Shown in pieces: positions 1 to 10,602 of a stretch of DNA of 64,000 nt. Source of the DNA: Ahaetulla prasina (lineage: Eukaryota; Chordata; Lepidosauria; Squamata; Colubridae); NCBI RefSeq assembly GCF_028640845.1, contig NC_080541.1, positions 142,680,464-142,744,463 of the forward strand, in the 5' to 3' direction. Made by a program: the position numbers and the translations under genes. Under the pieces are notes generated by a model, which had not been told where the DNA came from, searched no databases, and saw only the letters and a program-made list of their open reading frames with translations. How positions within the stretch are numbered: position 1 is the stretch's first letter; each line of letters opens with the position of its first letter.

Positions 1-1431
1 TACAGAAATGTAGGTGGCTGACACAATCTCACTCCACAACATCGTGGATCCAAGCCAAAATAACATGCAAATCAGATTCAGCTTGAATAGGAAGGTGGAA
101 TACGGATATATCATTTCTTATTCATTATACTAATCTCTTCTGCAAAGTACATTGGACTTCATCAGATGACGGGCATTTTCAGTAGAGACACCTACTGTAG
201 AGTAGTAAATCATTACTGTTCCAGCAGGAATTTGGTCCTTAATTTAATATAATGGTGTCTATGAAGTTTCAGATTGTTTACTGGTAATATTTTAATACTT
301 ATATTGGGGCTTTAGACTATACTTTTGTTTTTGATCTTTTTTATGCTTATCTAAATTTGGGGAGGCTAAAAATACTGCCAAATCAAATTAAATAGTTAAT
401 TCAAAGGCATTCATTACAAAATTGATTCTTTTAGCTTCCCGTAAAGCTTTCCCCACAAGCATTGGGAGAAGATTAGGTGGCACATTAACATGGATTGACG
501 CCAGGTCGTCATTGTTTTTAATGTTTTATGTTTTAACTGGTTTGTGGGGTTTTTTTTTTTATAGCTTTAAAATGTTTTTTGATGTCTTTTCATCTTTGAT
601 TGGAGCCTCCCAGAGTTGGCTGGAAGGCGGGTGGCTATAAAAATGTTTTTAATAAGCGAATAAGACCGACGTTGTTGACAAACAACAACGTAGTTGTGTG
701 CACGCTTTTCTTCATAAGGCCCATGTTTCTCTAAAACATATATAAGAATTGGAAGCCATCAGTGTATGTTGGAGATCCTGTACATGATTGCCACTGGGGG
801 ATTCACTCTCAATAAATGCCTTTGAAGGAAAGAAAAGCATTTAGGCATTCCACCCACAATCCTAATGACAGTCATATATTGCAGCATTAGCTTAATAGGA
901 AGCATCAATCTCATTAGGGACCTAACCCTCCCTCGGCTGCAGGTGGGTTGCACTAAATGTCATTAGTAATATTATTCCCGCCTTCCTTAATAATGGGTCC
1001 AGTGGGCTATTGTGTTTAACTGATCTCATCGAGAGCCCCTCCTGGGACCGTGACGAACACGATGTCAGGAAACAGACGATTCCTCTCCACTCAATTTAAG
1101 TGGCCCATGTATATATAGATTGAAGCCTCCAAATGGAGCGCTCTAAGTGATGAGGAAGAGAACGCAAGAAGGTCTTTTCAAGCCTGAGTGCACAGGATCA
1201 CAGCTGAGGCCAACATGATTTCGACAATCCAGACAGATGGCTGCTTTTAATAAGTCTCTAATATTTTTAGGGAAAGGAGGTCAAAAAAGGGCTACTAAAG
1301 GCAAGGACATCGAGAAGCGTGATCTTTTCAGGAAACTGGGTGAAAGTAATGCCGGTTGACATTTAGGAGATTATCTGACTAGAGATTCAAAGGAATAAGT
1401 AATTATCACCAAAAGCTAGACACATCACTGC
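1..1431. other. Intron or 3' part of BCAR3, no gene seen
   Basis: This AT-rich sequence lies downstream of the last BCAR3 exon seen. I found no coding exon of the Cas-binding domain on the minus strand and no recognisable transposon. The short open frames at 422-640 and 759-953 resemble no family I know. The stretch reads as unique, non-repetitive intron sequence. Confidence 0.6.
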
Positions 1432-1764
1432 AATGTCCCACCCTCTGGAACGAGCTTCCCCCAGGACTTCGCCAACTTCCTGACCTTCGAACCTTCCGCC
1501 GCGAGCTTAAGACACATCTATTTATCTGCGCAGGACTGGACTAGAATTTTAAATTTTTAAATGTTTAAATTTTAAATCTGGTTTTAAATGGGGTTTTATT
1601 ATTTATATCTCTATTTTAAATATTCGGCCTATGTAATAAGTTTTTTAAATTAATGTTTTATCCTGTATATATATATGTTTTTTAAGTAGCTGTAAACCGC
1701 CCTGAGTCCCTCGGGAGATAGGGCGGTATAAAAGTGTGAATAATAAATAAATAAATAAATGAGG
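1432..1764 (+). mobile_element. LINE A (CR1/L2 group), 3'-end fragment
   Basis: This is a 5'-truncated copy. It begins in the last part of the ORF2 reading frame (LWNELPPGLRQLPDLRTFRR-like residues), continues through the AT-rich 3' UTR, and ends with the family's terminal hairpin (ACCGCCCT at 1696-1703 paired with AGGGCGGT at 1720-1727) and a short (AAAT)n tail. The loop reads CTCG instead of the TTCG of the other copies. Orientation is opposite to BCAR3. Confidence 0.88.
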
Positions 1765-2873
1765 GCTATATTTAATTCCCTGCCTTCCTTGATTCAGTTA
1801 TTCTAGAAACTTTAGGGTAACCTTTCCCAGGTTGAGTTGGATTATAGCTTCCAAAATGTCCGGCCACCACATGCAGTTTTCATTGGCTGCGTGGAATTCT
1901 GAGAGTTGTCATTGAACATGTTTAGAGGGCGCAAGGTTAGAGAAGGCTGCTTAGCATGTTTCCAAGCAAGTTTCCAAGACTGATTCCCCATCGTTTGGGG
2001 GAATCCGTCTGGTTCTCTGGATAGGCACTCTGTTGCCACAGTATTATGAGAACTGAAATCTAGCAGATTTGAAGAGCATCAGAAAGCTAGATTCATCATA
2101 GCTATGAGGCTTGCTCGGTCAGCTTTGGAAACCCTTCCAAATTTGATCCTGGAAATACCTACACCAGCAATTATTCTCACATTATGTCCCAGGAAATTTC
2201 AAGAAGAGATAGCAATTTAAGCACAAATCTGGTAAGACCTATTTAGTTTCTTGCCAAGGATAAAAATTGCTCTTTGTTCACATTCCTATTTCTTATTAAT
2301 ATCTAACATGAAGAACAAAAATCCCCACAAAAATATGGAGGGTAAGAAACAGAGTGATTGGGTTCTATGAGATACTCGAACTGAAGGCAAGAAAAGCAAT
2401 TTTTCTTCATTCCACCAAATTCCTCCAAAGTCAACCAGCTGTAGTGGACCTGCTTACTTCAAAAGCAGGTCCACTAGAGGGCACACTTAACATTCCAGTG
2501 GACACTCTGGAGTTCTTAATTGGCTTTGAACTAAATGAATTCTGGACAAGTTATATCAAGAAACCCTGGTCAGTTAGGCTTTATCAAGTTAAGGAAAGAT
2601 TAGAATTCACACAAGAATTCTATCCCTCCTTTCAAAGAGTTCTCCCTTATCCTTATGTTCTCTCCTTATCGATAGATTACCTATTTGGCTGATTTGTAAG
2701 AGTTTCCTTTCTTTACAACATACAGCATTTTTTTTAAAAAAAAAAATAGTTTGAAGAGTATCAAATCCAGATCCGTTTTGACATAGGAAGTTATGATCTG
2801 GTTCACCCATCATGCTAAATCTGCTTACTGAATAAATCGAAGTTGTTTGGGCTCAGCTACAGTACTGTGAACC
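1765..2873. other. Intron segment, no gene seen
   Basis: No exon or recognised transposon is visible. It contains a short perfect hairpin at 2442-2476, listed separately, and an A/T homopolymer run near 2730. The 112-codon open frame at 2354-2692 resembles no known protein. Confidence 0.5.
2442..2476. repeat. Perfect 14-bp inverted repeat (hairpin)
   Basis: The arm TAGTGGACCTGCTT (2442-2455) is exactly complementary to AAGCAGGTCCACTA (2463-2476), with a 7-base spacer. No T-run follows, and no transposon termini are seen around it. Confidence 0.75.
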
Positions 2874-3156
2874 CAGAGGTGGGTTTCAGCAGGTTCTGAC
2901 CAGTTCTGCAGAACCGGTAGTGGGAATTTTGAGTAGTTCAAAGAACTGGTAGTAAAAATTCTGACTGGCCCTGCCCCCATCTATTCTCTGCCTCCCAAGT
3001 CCCAGCTGATCAGGAGGAAAGAGATATTGCAGTAACCTTCCCCTGGATTGGGGAGGGAATGGAGATTTTACAGTATCCTTCCCCTGCCATGCCCACAAAG
3101 CCACGCCCACAAAGCCACACCCACAGAACTGGTAGTAAAAAAAATTGAAACCCATG
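2874..3156. mobile_element. hAT-like MITE, degraded ends
   Basis: The left end CAGAGGTGGGTTTCAGCAG and the right end TTGAAACCCATG are imperfect inverted repeats. They match the CAGnGGTGGGTTnC terminus of the better preserved copies at 8269, 10391 and 14398. Internal 'GAACCGGTAGT' and 'GAACTGGTAGT' motifs are the subterminal signature of this group. No clean 8-bp duplication remains. A related partial copy lies at 56891-57065. Confidence 0.7.
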
Positions 3157-3967
3157 AAAAATAGTTTACAAACCACTAATAGGTACATTCAACATCACAA
3201 ACCAAAGAAAACACATAATGGCTTCCTAAGGTACGGGGAAATATGTTTCTAAATTAGCCTTCTGGGATAATTTCCAGACTTACTCACTTGTCTCATTTCT
3301 TTTGTGCAAGAAAAGGGCCATTTCTCAAATAACGACCAATATATTTTATATTGGTTGTTATTAATAAAAGTAATATACCAGATTTACTATTTTTAATCCA
3401 ATTGTGTCTTTGGGCACAGCCACAGTTTAAATCGGCTGCAACGCCTTGAGAGAGATATGTCCACCTTCAGCACGCTGCTGCCCTCTGAGGATCATTCAGG
3501 ATCACCCTTCAGTTTGTAATCTGACCAGCTCTACAACTTCTGCAGCGTCTGCATAGAGACTTGAACCTTCATTCAGCATGCAAAAGCAGATACTGGTTGG
3601 GACGCCACATTCTCGGAATATCCCTCCCTAGAGGAGTTTGCTTCTTTCTATCATTTATTCTGTACATAATAAAAACTATTCACCTGGGCCTTTTCTTGCC
3701 AATTTGGGAGCGGTGGTGGATCTATTGTTAGTACTGGGTGTGTATGCTTGGCATTTAATTTATGCAACTCTGGAGTGAGTGATACATTGTGTTAATGTTA
3801 TTAATACATACGTTAAATGTATATTTAGAGTGTGCGATATTCTAAAGCCAGAATATGTTTGTTTCTAGCTGTGCATGAAGCAGAACACCGGATTAGCCAC
3901 TGGTCTGATTTAATATGGCTGTTAAAACCACCACCCACCTTGTTGAAATTAAAAATAGAGGTTTTAC
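3157..3967. other. BCAR3: Intron next to the BCAR3 611-bp exon
   Basis: This runs from the donor site GTAAAAC, read on the minus strand from 3967, towards position 3157. No further exon of the Cas-binding domain was found here, and no repeat is recognised. It is intron that continues out of the window on the left. Confidence 0.6.
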
Positions 3968-4578
3968 CTTGCAGTCCATCTTCAGTATATGCTGGGCAAT
4001 GACCTTTGCATCGTTATTCACAAACAGCTCCTTCACTCTCTTTAACATTGTGGTCTCCAGGGGCTTATTTTCTGCGGGAAGAAGTTTTGACTCAAAATGG
4101 TTTGGCCTGAAACCAGAGACTTTCTCAATGGCAGGTGTGACAAAGATGGGACACTCTTTGCTTATCTCCAACTGAGTTGTGTGTGGATCCACAGAACTCA
4201 GCAAAGAGTCACCGTCATCCAGGATCAAGGATGAATGCGTCCCATTGTCCTTAGTTGTCAGATGCTCTACAAAGCTGTCCGTCTGACATAAAGGTTGCTT
4301 TGTTGGCCTGCCCTCTGGGGGAAGAGCTGCATTCAGTTCACAATAGAGGACTTCCAAGCCTTGCAGTGGCCTCAGAAATGGCAGTTTACTGGGCTTCGGT
4401 GGAGGTCTCAAATGAAGTTGGCTGTCAGACCCCCTGAGGGCATCACTAATCTGCAACTCTGAAGCAAATCTCCGGAACACCAGGGGGCTCAGATTAGGTT
4501 CACTGCCAGTTCTAAAAGCCGGAGACTTCGTACAAGGACTGTTTTCAGTTTCCGTTCCTTGGGAAGGATATCTTGAAC
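3968..4578 (-). CDS. BCAR3: BCAR3 exon: Ser/Pro linker and start of the Cas-binding domain
   Basis: On the minus strand the acceptor is a pyrimidine tract ending TTTTCAG (AG at 4580-4579) and the donor is AAG|GTAAAAC (GT at 3967-3966). The exon is 611 bp. It finishes a split Gly codon begun in the 101-bp exon, then has 203 codons and ends in phase 0. Visible features are the conserved block SPAFRTGSEPNLSP, a proline-rich RPPPKPSKLPFL motif (possible SH3 ligand), an acidic LILDDGDS stretch, and at the end the entry into the Cdc25-like domain (KPLETTMLKRVKELF, then VIAQHILKMDCK). The middle of the linker is poorly conserved, as in the family generally. The open frame continues past both borders, but those residues are intronic. 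Confidence 0.93.
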
Positions 4579-4926
4579 CTGAAAAGTAAAGGGTGGGAGA
4601 AAAGAAGTGTGACATTGCTATTTGAGGTATCAAGTTGAAGGTGACCAAAGCTTGATCAGAAAGTCAAAGATGATGGGGGATTCCTAAAGTCCCTTGCCAG
4701 AATACTCATAGCCATGTTATTTCTCGAGAAGTGGACCAGACCTACTGCCGGGTCTACTATTCTGCCTGACTTCAGGATACGATACTATTCTTTAACAAGA
4801 TAATTTCACTGAAGTGAACAGAATTCGTATCACAACTGAAGGTTGTGATATCAGTAAGCTGCACTTTGCAGAGGTACAAAAAAAAGGGGAGGACTGAGAC
4901 CAACTCTAGGGAGAGGAATCCAAATG

Positions 4927-5293
4927 CAGGTAGTCCTCAACTTACAACAGTTCATTTAGTGACAGTTCAAAGTTACAATGGCACTGAAAAAAGTGACATG
5001 ACCTTACAACCGTTGCAGCATCCCCATGGTCACATGATCAAAATTCAGATGCTTAGGAACGGGTCCATATTTATGACGGTTGCAATGTCATGTGATCAGT
5101 TTTTGGTGACCAAGCAAAATCAATGAGGAAACCAGATTCACTGAACAACTGTGTTACTAACTTAACAACTGCAGTGATTCACTTAACAACTGTGGCCAGA
5201 AAGGTCGTAAAATGGGGCAAAACTCACTTATCAAATGTCTCACTTAGCAACATAAATGTTGGGCTTTTTCACGATCGTAAGTCGAGGAAGTAG
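4927..5293. mobile_element. Inverted-repeat MITE, 'GGTAGTCCTC' family, copy 1
   Basis: It starts CAGGTAGTCCTCAACTTAC and ends with GTAAGTCGAGGAAGTA, an imperfect inverted copy. The interior has repeated 'ACTTAACAACTG' and 'GTGATTCACTTAACAAC' phrases, with TCACATGATCA-type segments near the middle. Other copies are at 44667-46028 (interrupted by another element), 61772-62089, and a fragment at 19540-19767. Superfamily not determined: no clear target duplication. Confidence 0.75.
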
Positions 5294-7187
5294 CGAGTTT
5301 AATGAAAGAGGGGATTGAATGAAAATCCTGACATTCTCTTGAACTTTGGGATATGAGCTACATACCTTCTTGCATAGGAGTGCCACATCTTTAATATGTT
5401 CCCCCTACAGATATTTTCATACGTGAACATAGTGAGCATGCCAGCCCCATGAGTTTTCTATTTCACCTCCACCCAGCGCCTGTCATTATTTCCTAGTGGA
5501 AAATGTTTCAGATCACTGGAATTTGAATGCCACATACGTAAGTTGAATAGTTGAGGGACACTTGAGTGATAAATTCCATCCATTTACATACCCTCCCTGT
5601 AGACATCCCAGCTATACAAAGCAGCTGCAGTGGGAAATCACTGTGTGGTAAATGCGATATTACTGGCTGTACGGTCAGCAGTGGAAAATCTCCAGACCTT
5701 AGAGAAGGAGCTGATCTATAATTGACTCTGATGGGCCAAAGAAGAAACGAGGACTTCGTGACTCAGACTAAGATGAAAAGAATATTTTTCTAGAAAAGGG
5801 AAGCTGACTATACGAGGATCCATGAATGGAATGAACTCCAGAGACTAGCCCATGGGTCATCCAGAAAGCCAATGGCCTCTAGAATAGAGGACAAAACTTA
5901 TAGAGTTATTAAAGTTCAGGATTTGCCAACTGGTCCACAAGCAAAGGTTCTGCTGACATAAAAGAGACTTGCAATATCAGTATGCAAAGTGGGAGAGACT
6001 GTCAAAGCTTCTCAGCCTCTTAAGGTAATATGAGGCAAATTCAGCCACTTCTCCTGTTCTCAAAACTATTTGGAGGAATGAAAATTGGGGGAAAATTCAA
6101 ACAAGGGAAGAGATACACCACAGATATACATCCAATAGTACTTGTACTGGTAATAATATTCAGGGGAAATATATCTTATTTTAACAAGACAGGGTTATAC
6201 TTAGATGGTAACAATTTTGTATTATGCTAAAATTATACACTAGACTTCGCAAATTAAAAAAAAACCCCTCAATCTGTCTGATTTCTCTCACGCTAAATAA
6301 TTTATTCTATAATTAGTTTTGTTTTGCATTCCTTATTTTGCTTTTGGAAACTTGGAAATTATCAACAGGCAGTTTAGAGAATAGTTCAATCCTTCAGCTA
6401 CCTCAGAGACTGGAAGAGGAATTGCTCAAAAAACATTTTGAAGTGCAAAATGTTCTTTCTTGAGGAAAAAAAAGAAACCATAAAATAAAGAGGAAATGGG
6501 AATTGGGAATGAAGTTATCACTTAATTTAAGTACTGAGGCCCACAATTCCTCTTGTTTTGTCAATTTATCATATTTTGGCCCTAAGGGTACTCCTCATGG
6601 ACATGTTGGAATACATCTGTGAAACAGATGTTTTCTGCTACAACAAGCTAACATAATTATCATACTCTGGAGGAACAGGAGAAGATTGAGTGAAAGACTC
6701 AGTTGCCATAGATTTTATTATTTCCTCTTTTTGTTTTTGTTTTCTTTTTTTAAAGAAACCAAAACCATATAGCTGGAGATGTGTGTTTGTTGAAGTTCAA
6801 TATAGTTGGAGGACAAAATAAAGAGACAATCCCTAGAATTCTTGTCATTCTTTTGTTGAATCCTGGCATGTTGGGATTTTATTGCCTATGTGTAGGTGAA
6901 TCCATATAGCTCTTTACGTTTATTTTTTATCTTTAAAGCAATACATGTAGTAGTATTGCAATATATGGAACAACAGCTAGGAGATAGCAAGATCCTCATC
7001 CTTACCATTTATTTAAGGTGAAGAGTCCTTCAAGCTGAGCTTAACTTTTGGTATTTCTTGCCAGTTACTACTGCCTTCTTCCACAATTTTTTTTTTTTCA
7101 AATCCTCAATCTATCCTGCAGCTCTGAAAAATCCCGGATAGTCTCCCATCTGAATAAGAAGTCCCTGCAGATTTTATTCTGCTAGTT

Positions 7188-7468
7188 GCTGCCAACGACT
7201 GTATAGGGGTGTGTGTGCTCCTCTCCATTTCGAGGCCATGAGCCAGCGCTGTCTGAAGAGGTTTCCATGGTCATGTGGCCAGCATGACATCGTGGAACAC
7301 GGTTTTCTTCCCGTCAAAGTGGTACCTGTTTATCTACTTGCATTTGCATGCTTTTGAACTGCTAAGTGGGCAGGAGCAAGATGAAGATGAGTGCTCACCT
7401 TGTCCTGCAATGTTTGGGTCTTGATCAACAAGCCCAGTGTCTTAACCACTGAGCCATCATGCTGCCCC
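7188..7468 (-). mobile_element. Sauria-type SINE, diverged
   Basis: Read on the minus strand it begins with a tRNA-like head (GGTGGCTCAGTGGTTAAG-like, B-box region decayed) and continues through the body seen in the good copy at 55836, including the CATGACCATGG-like segment, to a CAACGACT-like 3' part. The (ACCTTT)n tail is missing. Many substitutions suggest an old insertion. Sauria SINEs are known to share their 3' end with Bov-B LINEs, but no Bov-B copy is seen here. Confidence 0.78.
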
Positions 7469-7949
7469 TGAGTACTAACCAGAGCAAATTCTGGTTTGCT
7501 CTGCTTCGCAAAGCAACTAAGGTTGGCTAGTTTCTGGTATCTGCTGGAGCATTGTTTATTTCATCCTTTGTAGAATGCCTCTTTAACTCACTAATTTTTG
7601 CAATAGTTAGAAAATTTGCTTCAAATGTTATTTGGCAAGTAAGCTCCTATATAGTGCGACCATAAAGATTTTTATCTAAAAGTACATTGGATGAGATTGC
7701 AGTTTTTAGTTTATATAAACTGCATCGTTCCCAAGACCAAAATAAGACACAGATAGGTGAGGACTCAAAGAGGCCATACTGTATTTATCACTAAATTTAA
7801 GAATAGGAAGGTAATCTGGTTAAGATTGAGCTTCTATTAGAACAAGGAATGGATGAAGAAATACATATAGATATTTTATAGACAGAAGATATATTAAAAT
7901 AATCAACTGTCCCAACTCCGTTTACCTTTTTAGTGTAGACCAAACATAC

Positions 7950-8050
7950 CTATTGGCAGATAGCTTTCCGATTGATGAGTCTTTAAGGGGAATCGCTTCT
8001 CCGGCATGTGATCCAAACATGCGGGCTGGCTACCACTTTTTTCTTTGTTT
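7950..8050 (-). CDS. BCAR3: BCAR3 exon: linker after the SH2 domain (101 bp)
   Basis: On the minus strand the acceptor is TTGTTTCAG (AG at 8052-8051) and the donor is ATAG|GTATGTTTGG (GT at 7949-7948). The exon gives one base to complete an Arg codon (AG|A), 33 whole codons, then one base of a Gly codon. It reads NKEKSGSQPACLDHM at the start and THQSESYLPI at the end, close to what I recall of BCAR3 between the SH2 domain and the Ser/Pro linker. It is too short and has no start codon, so simple ORF calling misses it; the phase agreement on both sides makes the call firm. Confidence 0.95.
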
Positions 8051-8268
8051 CTGAAACAAGGAAGCAATTGGCACAATAGGGAATCTGTCTTCATCCCTCC
8101 ACATTTGTTCTATTTCCTCTAATGCTCCACTGAGCTTCATTGGGTTCAAGGGACATGCAAAGTTCCAAAGAGAGAGAAATATTGCTTTTTAGAGGTCTGC
8201 AGCAAACCTGCCCTTCAAAACATGTCTGTATTGTTCAGGTAAGAGCATGGCATCTGCAGGAAGTGGAT

Positions 8269-8438
8269 CAGTGGTGGGTTGCTCCCGGTTCTGTCTGGTT
8301 CTATAGAACCGGTAGTAAAAGCGGCGGGAGGCTCCGCCTACCCACCCGGACGTCATAATTGACAATCTGTACATGCGCAAAAGCGTGCACACACTCCCGT
8401 TGTGAACCGGTAGTAAAGATAAGTAGAACCCACCCCTG
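8269..8438. mobile_element. hAT-like MITE, 170 bp, intact 8-bp target duplication
   Basis: The ends CAGTGGTGGGTT and AACCCACCCCTG are inverted repeats. The flanks AAGTGGAT (8261-8268 and 8439-8446) are identical. The 8-bp duplication and CAG...CTG ends are hallmarks of hAT transposons. It has no coding capacity. Subterminal 'GAACCGGTAGTAAA' occurs on both sides. Confidence 0.92.
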
Positions 8439-8569
8439 AAGTGGATGCTCCTCTGGGAGCAAGTAAAAAGAATTCTTACAGCTTCAAATTTTAGAAAAGT
8501 TAACAGCGTTCTGGAAATCCCTGATCTGAAGTAAATGTTGGTCTTGTAAATGTTGCACTTTGTCTTGAC

Positions 8570-8675
8570 CAGTGTTTCTCAACCTTGGGAACTTTAAAAA
8601 GTGTGGACTTCAACTTCCAGAATCTTGGGAATTGAAGTCCACACTTCTTGAAGTTCCCAAAGTTAAGAAACACTG
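8570..8675. mobile_element. Fold-back hAT-like MITE, 106 bp
   Basis: CAGTGTTTCTCAACCTTGG at the left is answered by the inverted CCCAAAGTTAAGAAACACTG at the right, and the arms continue through GTGGACTTCAA / TTGAAGTCCAC, so nearly the whole element can fold on itself. The flanks GTCTTGAC and GTCTAAAT agree at 5 of 8 positions, so the target duplication is decayed. It is related in its core to the elements at 18658 and 39840. Confidence 0.8.
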
Positions 8676-9780
8676 GTCTAAATGGACAAAGATAGATTTA
8701 AGTCTGTCTTTAATATTTTATTTTTGTTTAACTTCTGTGCACCAGAACCAAAATAGCACAAAGCCTTTAAGAAATCAAGCCCTCCCTAAAGCTTTTGTTA
8801 TAAGTAGTCTTGCCTGCATTTATCAAATGTCACACAATGTACAATAAACTAATCAACCCTCTCTGAGCCCAACCTGCTTGTGAACCCATGCTATTGGTTC
8901 GTTTATGGTTCACTGTGACTCAGAAGATTGGATTAATGGAATAAAGCATGGTTAAATTAGCTAGGAATCAACAACTGGCATGAATGAACCCTACTGTGGG
9001 TTCATTGGCACAATGTACAAACTATAGTGGTTGAGTCAGAATATCAAAATTGGGGTGGTAAGATCAGCTCACTTCTTCCCACAGTAACCTAGCCTACTAC
9101 ACTTCAGAAAATGAGAAAGGAACCATACAGATTTCGTTGAGCTCCAGAGGGAGCAAAAAAGGATTTAAATTCGCATACACCCACCCACACATCCACACCA
9201 ATGAAGGTATTACCAATTGGTCGATCTGCTTGACTGATTATTTAAGGCAACATAACCAAAGAGCAAAAAATAAACCAGGAAATCTGTGCACTGGATTTCT
9301 GGACATGCTTAAAATTATTTTAAATGGCTATAGAAGTGAGACATCGGGTTGCAAACACAGAGGTAGATTAGGAAGTGCTAACTCTTTTGCATAATACAAA
9401 TCCCCTTTCTTGAATAGGTACTAATTAACTTGGTCTCTCTCCCTCGTTCTCTCTCTGTATATATTTTAACAGAGAGAAGCAAAAAGAGTCCCTAGCCTTT
9501 TTTTGCAACTTCAGCAAATACAACCTTGAGATGTATTTGTAAGCGATATGGCAGGGAGCAAAAGGTTAAAGGGCTTTCCCCAACCACTGGCCCTTCAGAG
9601 CTCTCTTCCAGCTTTCAGAGAGATGATATCTTTTGGTTCAGTGGCAAATCTTCTGCAACACGTTTGAACGATTGAACGAAAAAGGAGTCATTTTGAAAAC
9701 CAATCCATAAATGTGCCCCAGCTGTTCAACATTATAACCCATACGCAACAACCCCCTCTGGTGAAACCGAGTGGCAGTAC

Positions 9781-10223
9781 CTTAAAAGATTTCCTTTGGC
9801 TAAAGAGGATTCTCTGGCTTGTCGATTGCACATATTAAGGCTCAGTCTTTGTGGGGTTTCTACTTGCCCCTCTGGAATGCTATCTTCTCTTGGCAGGACT
9901 GGAGAAATCCCGTATTTCTCCTCCAGGCATCTCAGAGGAACCGTTCTGTTTATGGGCTGAAATATAATCGCTCCGCTCTGCTTTGATATGGGCTTGCGAT
10001 TTCCTACGTAACATCGCACCAGGCCAGGGATGGTGTCAAAGCCTTCGTCTTCAAAGTGAAACTGCACCCGGCAGTGAGCTTCGCTGAGCCGCAAGATAGT
10101 TTTATTGATCTTGAAATGCTGAGAAATGTTTTTCCACTGACAGGTAAGGACAAAATTGCCAGGACTGGAAAGAGAATCTCTGATCAAAAAGTCACCGTCT
10201 CTCTGAACGAGGCTCTCAGACAC
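9781..10223 (-). CDS. BCAR3: BCAR3 exon: main part of the SH2 domain (443 bp)
   Basis: On the minus strand the acceptor is CTTTTAAAG (AG at 10225-10224) and the donor is TTAAG|GTACTG (GT at 9780-9779). It opens in phase 0 with Val-Ser-Glu and ends two bases into an Arg codon. The SH2 core is clear: GDFLIRDS carries the phosphotyrosine-binding Arg of the FLVR motif, followed by PGNFVLTC, QHFKI and GLVRCYVGNRKPIS. After the domain come the block GAIIFQPINRTVPLRCLEE and the phase-ending GNLLR. SH2 domains of NSP proteins bind phosphorylated receptors such as EGFR and PTP-alpha partners; nothing here suggests loss of that function. The open reading frame runs on into the intron for 16 codons before a stop. 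Confidence 0.96.
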
Positions 10224-10390
10224 CTTTAAAAGAAAAACAAAAACATGCCCGTTTGAAACAAGAGGAAATTATCCATTGCTGGAACCCCCAGTCAAGTTTT
10301 TTTTCCCCCTGGTATATTTTTAGTAAAAATATGTATACAACAAACTTCACGGCACAGTGTGGAAGAGTTAGATTATGTGTGGGACCAGCT

Positions 10391-10602
10391 CAGAGGTGGG
10401 ATTCCCTTCCCTTCCCTACCGGTTTGTAAATGTGAGAGCGCGCGCGCTGGCTTCACCTGCATGCAGCACCTCTGCGCATGTGCAAGGCCTTCTGTGCATG
10501 CTCTGTGCTCGCGCATTGCATCCAGGTGGGTGGGCGGAGCCTCCCACAATCACCATTACCGGTTCGCCCAAACTGGAAAGAACCGGCTTAATCCTACCAC
10601 TG
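10391..10602. mobile_element. hAT-like MITE, 212 bp, exact 8-bp duplication
   Basis: The left end CAGAGGTGGGATTC is answered by an inverted AATCCTACCACTG. The flanks GACCAGCT (10383-10390, 10603-10610) are identical. The interior is GC-richer than the surroundings and has 'CTACCGGTTTG' and 'TTACCGGTTCG' subterminal motifs. Non-coding. Confidence 0.92.

Larger units (their letters stand above)
4579..7949. other. BCAR3: BCAR3 intron, 3.4 kb
   Basis: This is a phase-1 intron between the 101-bp and 611-bp exons. It contains one inverted-repeat MITE (4927-5293) and one degraded Sauria-type SINE (7188-7468). I see nothing recognisable in 5294-7187 or 7469-7949 apart from A/T-rich runs. Confidence 0.85.
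8051..9780. other. BCAR3: BCAR3 intron, 1.7 kb
   Basis: This is the phase-2 intron between the SH2 exon and the 101-bp linker exon. It contains a 170-bp hAT-like MITE (8269-8438) and a 106-bp fold-back MITE (8570-8675). Nothing else is recognised in 8676-9780. Confidence 0.85.

Noticed and set aside
2354..2692. 112-codon plus-strand open frame
   Set aside because: It runs through the 2442-2476 hairpin, which supplies part of its length; no family resemblance.
1..3967. Next BCAR3 exon of the Cas-binding domain
   Set aside because: No minus-strand segment resembling VARILGVSEEM or the following helices was found.
3893..4648. Single-exon 251-residue gene starting with Met at 4648
   Set aside because: The first about 23 and last about 25 codons lie beyond good AG and GT splice borders; the centre is an internal BCAR3 exon.
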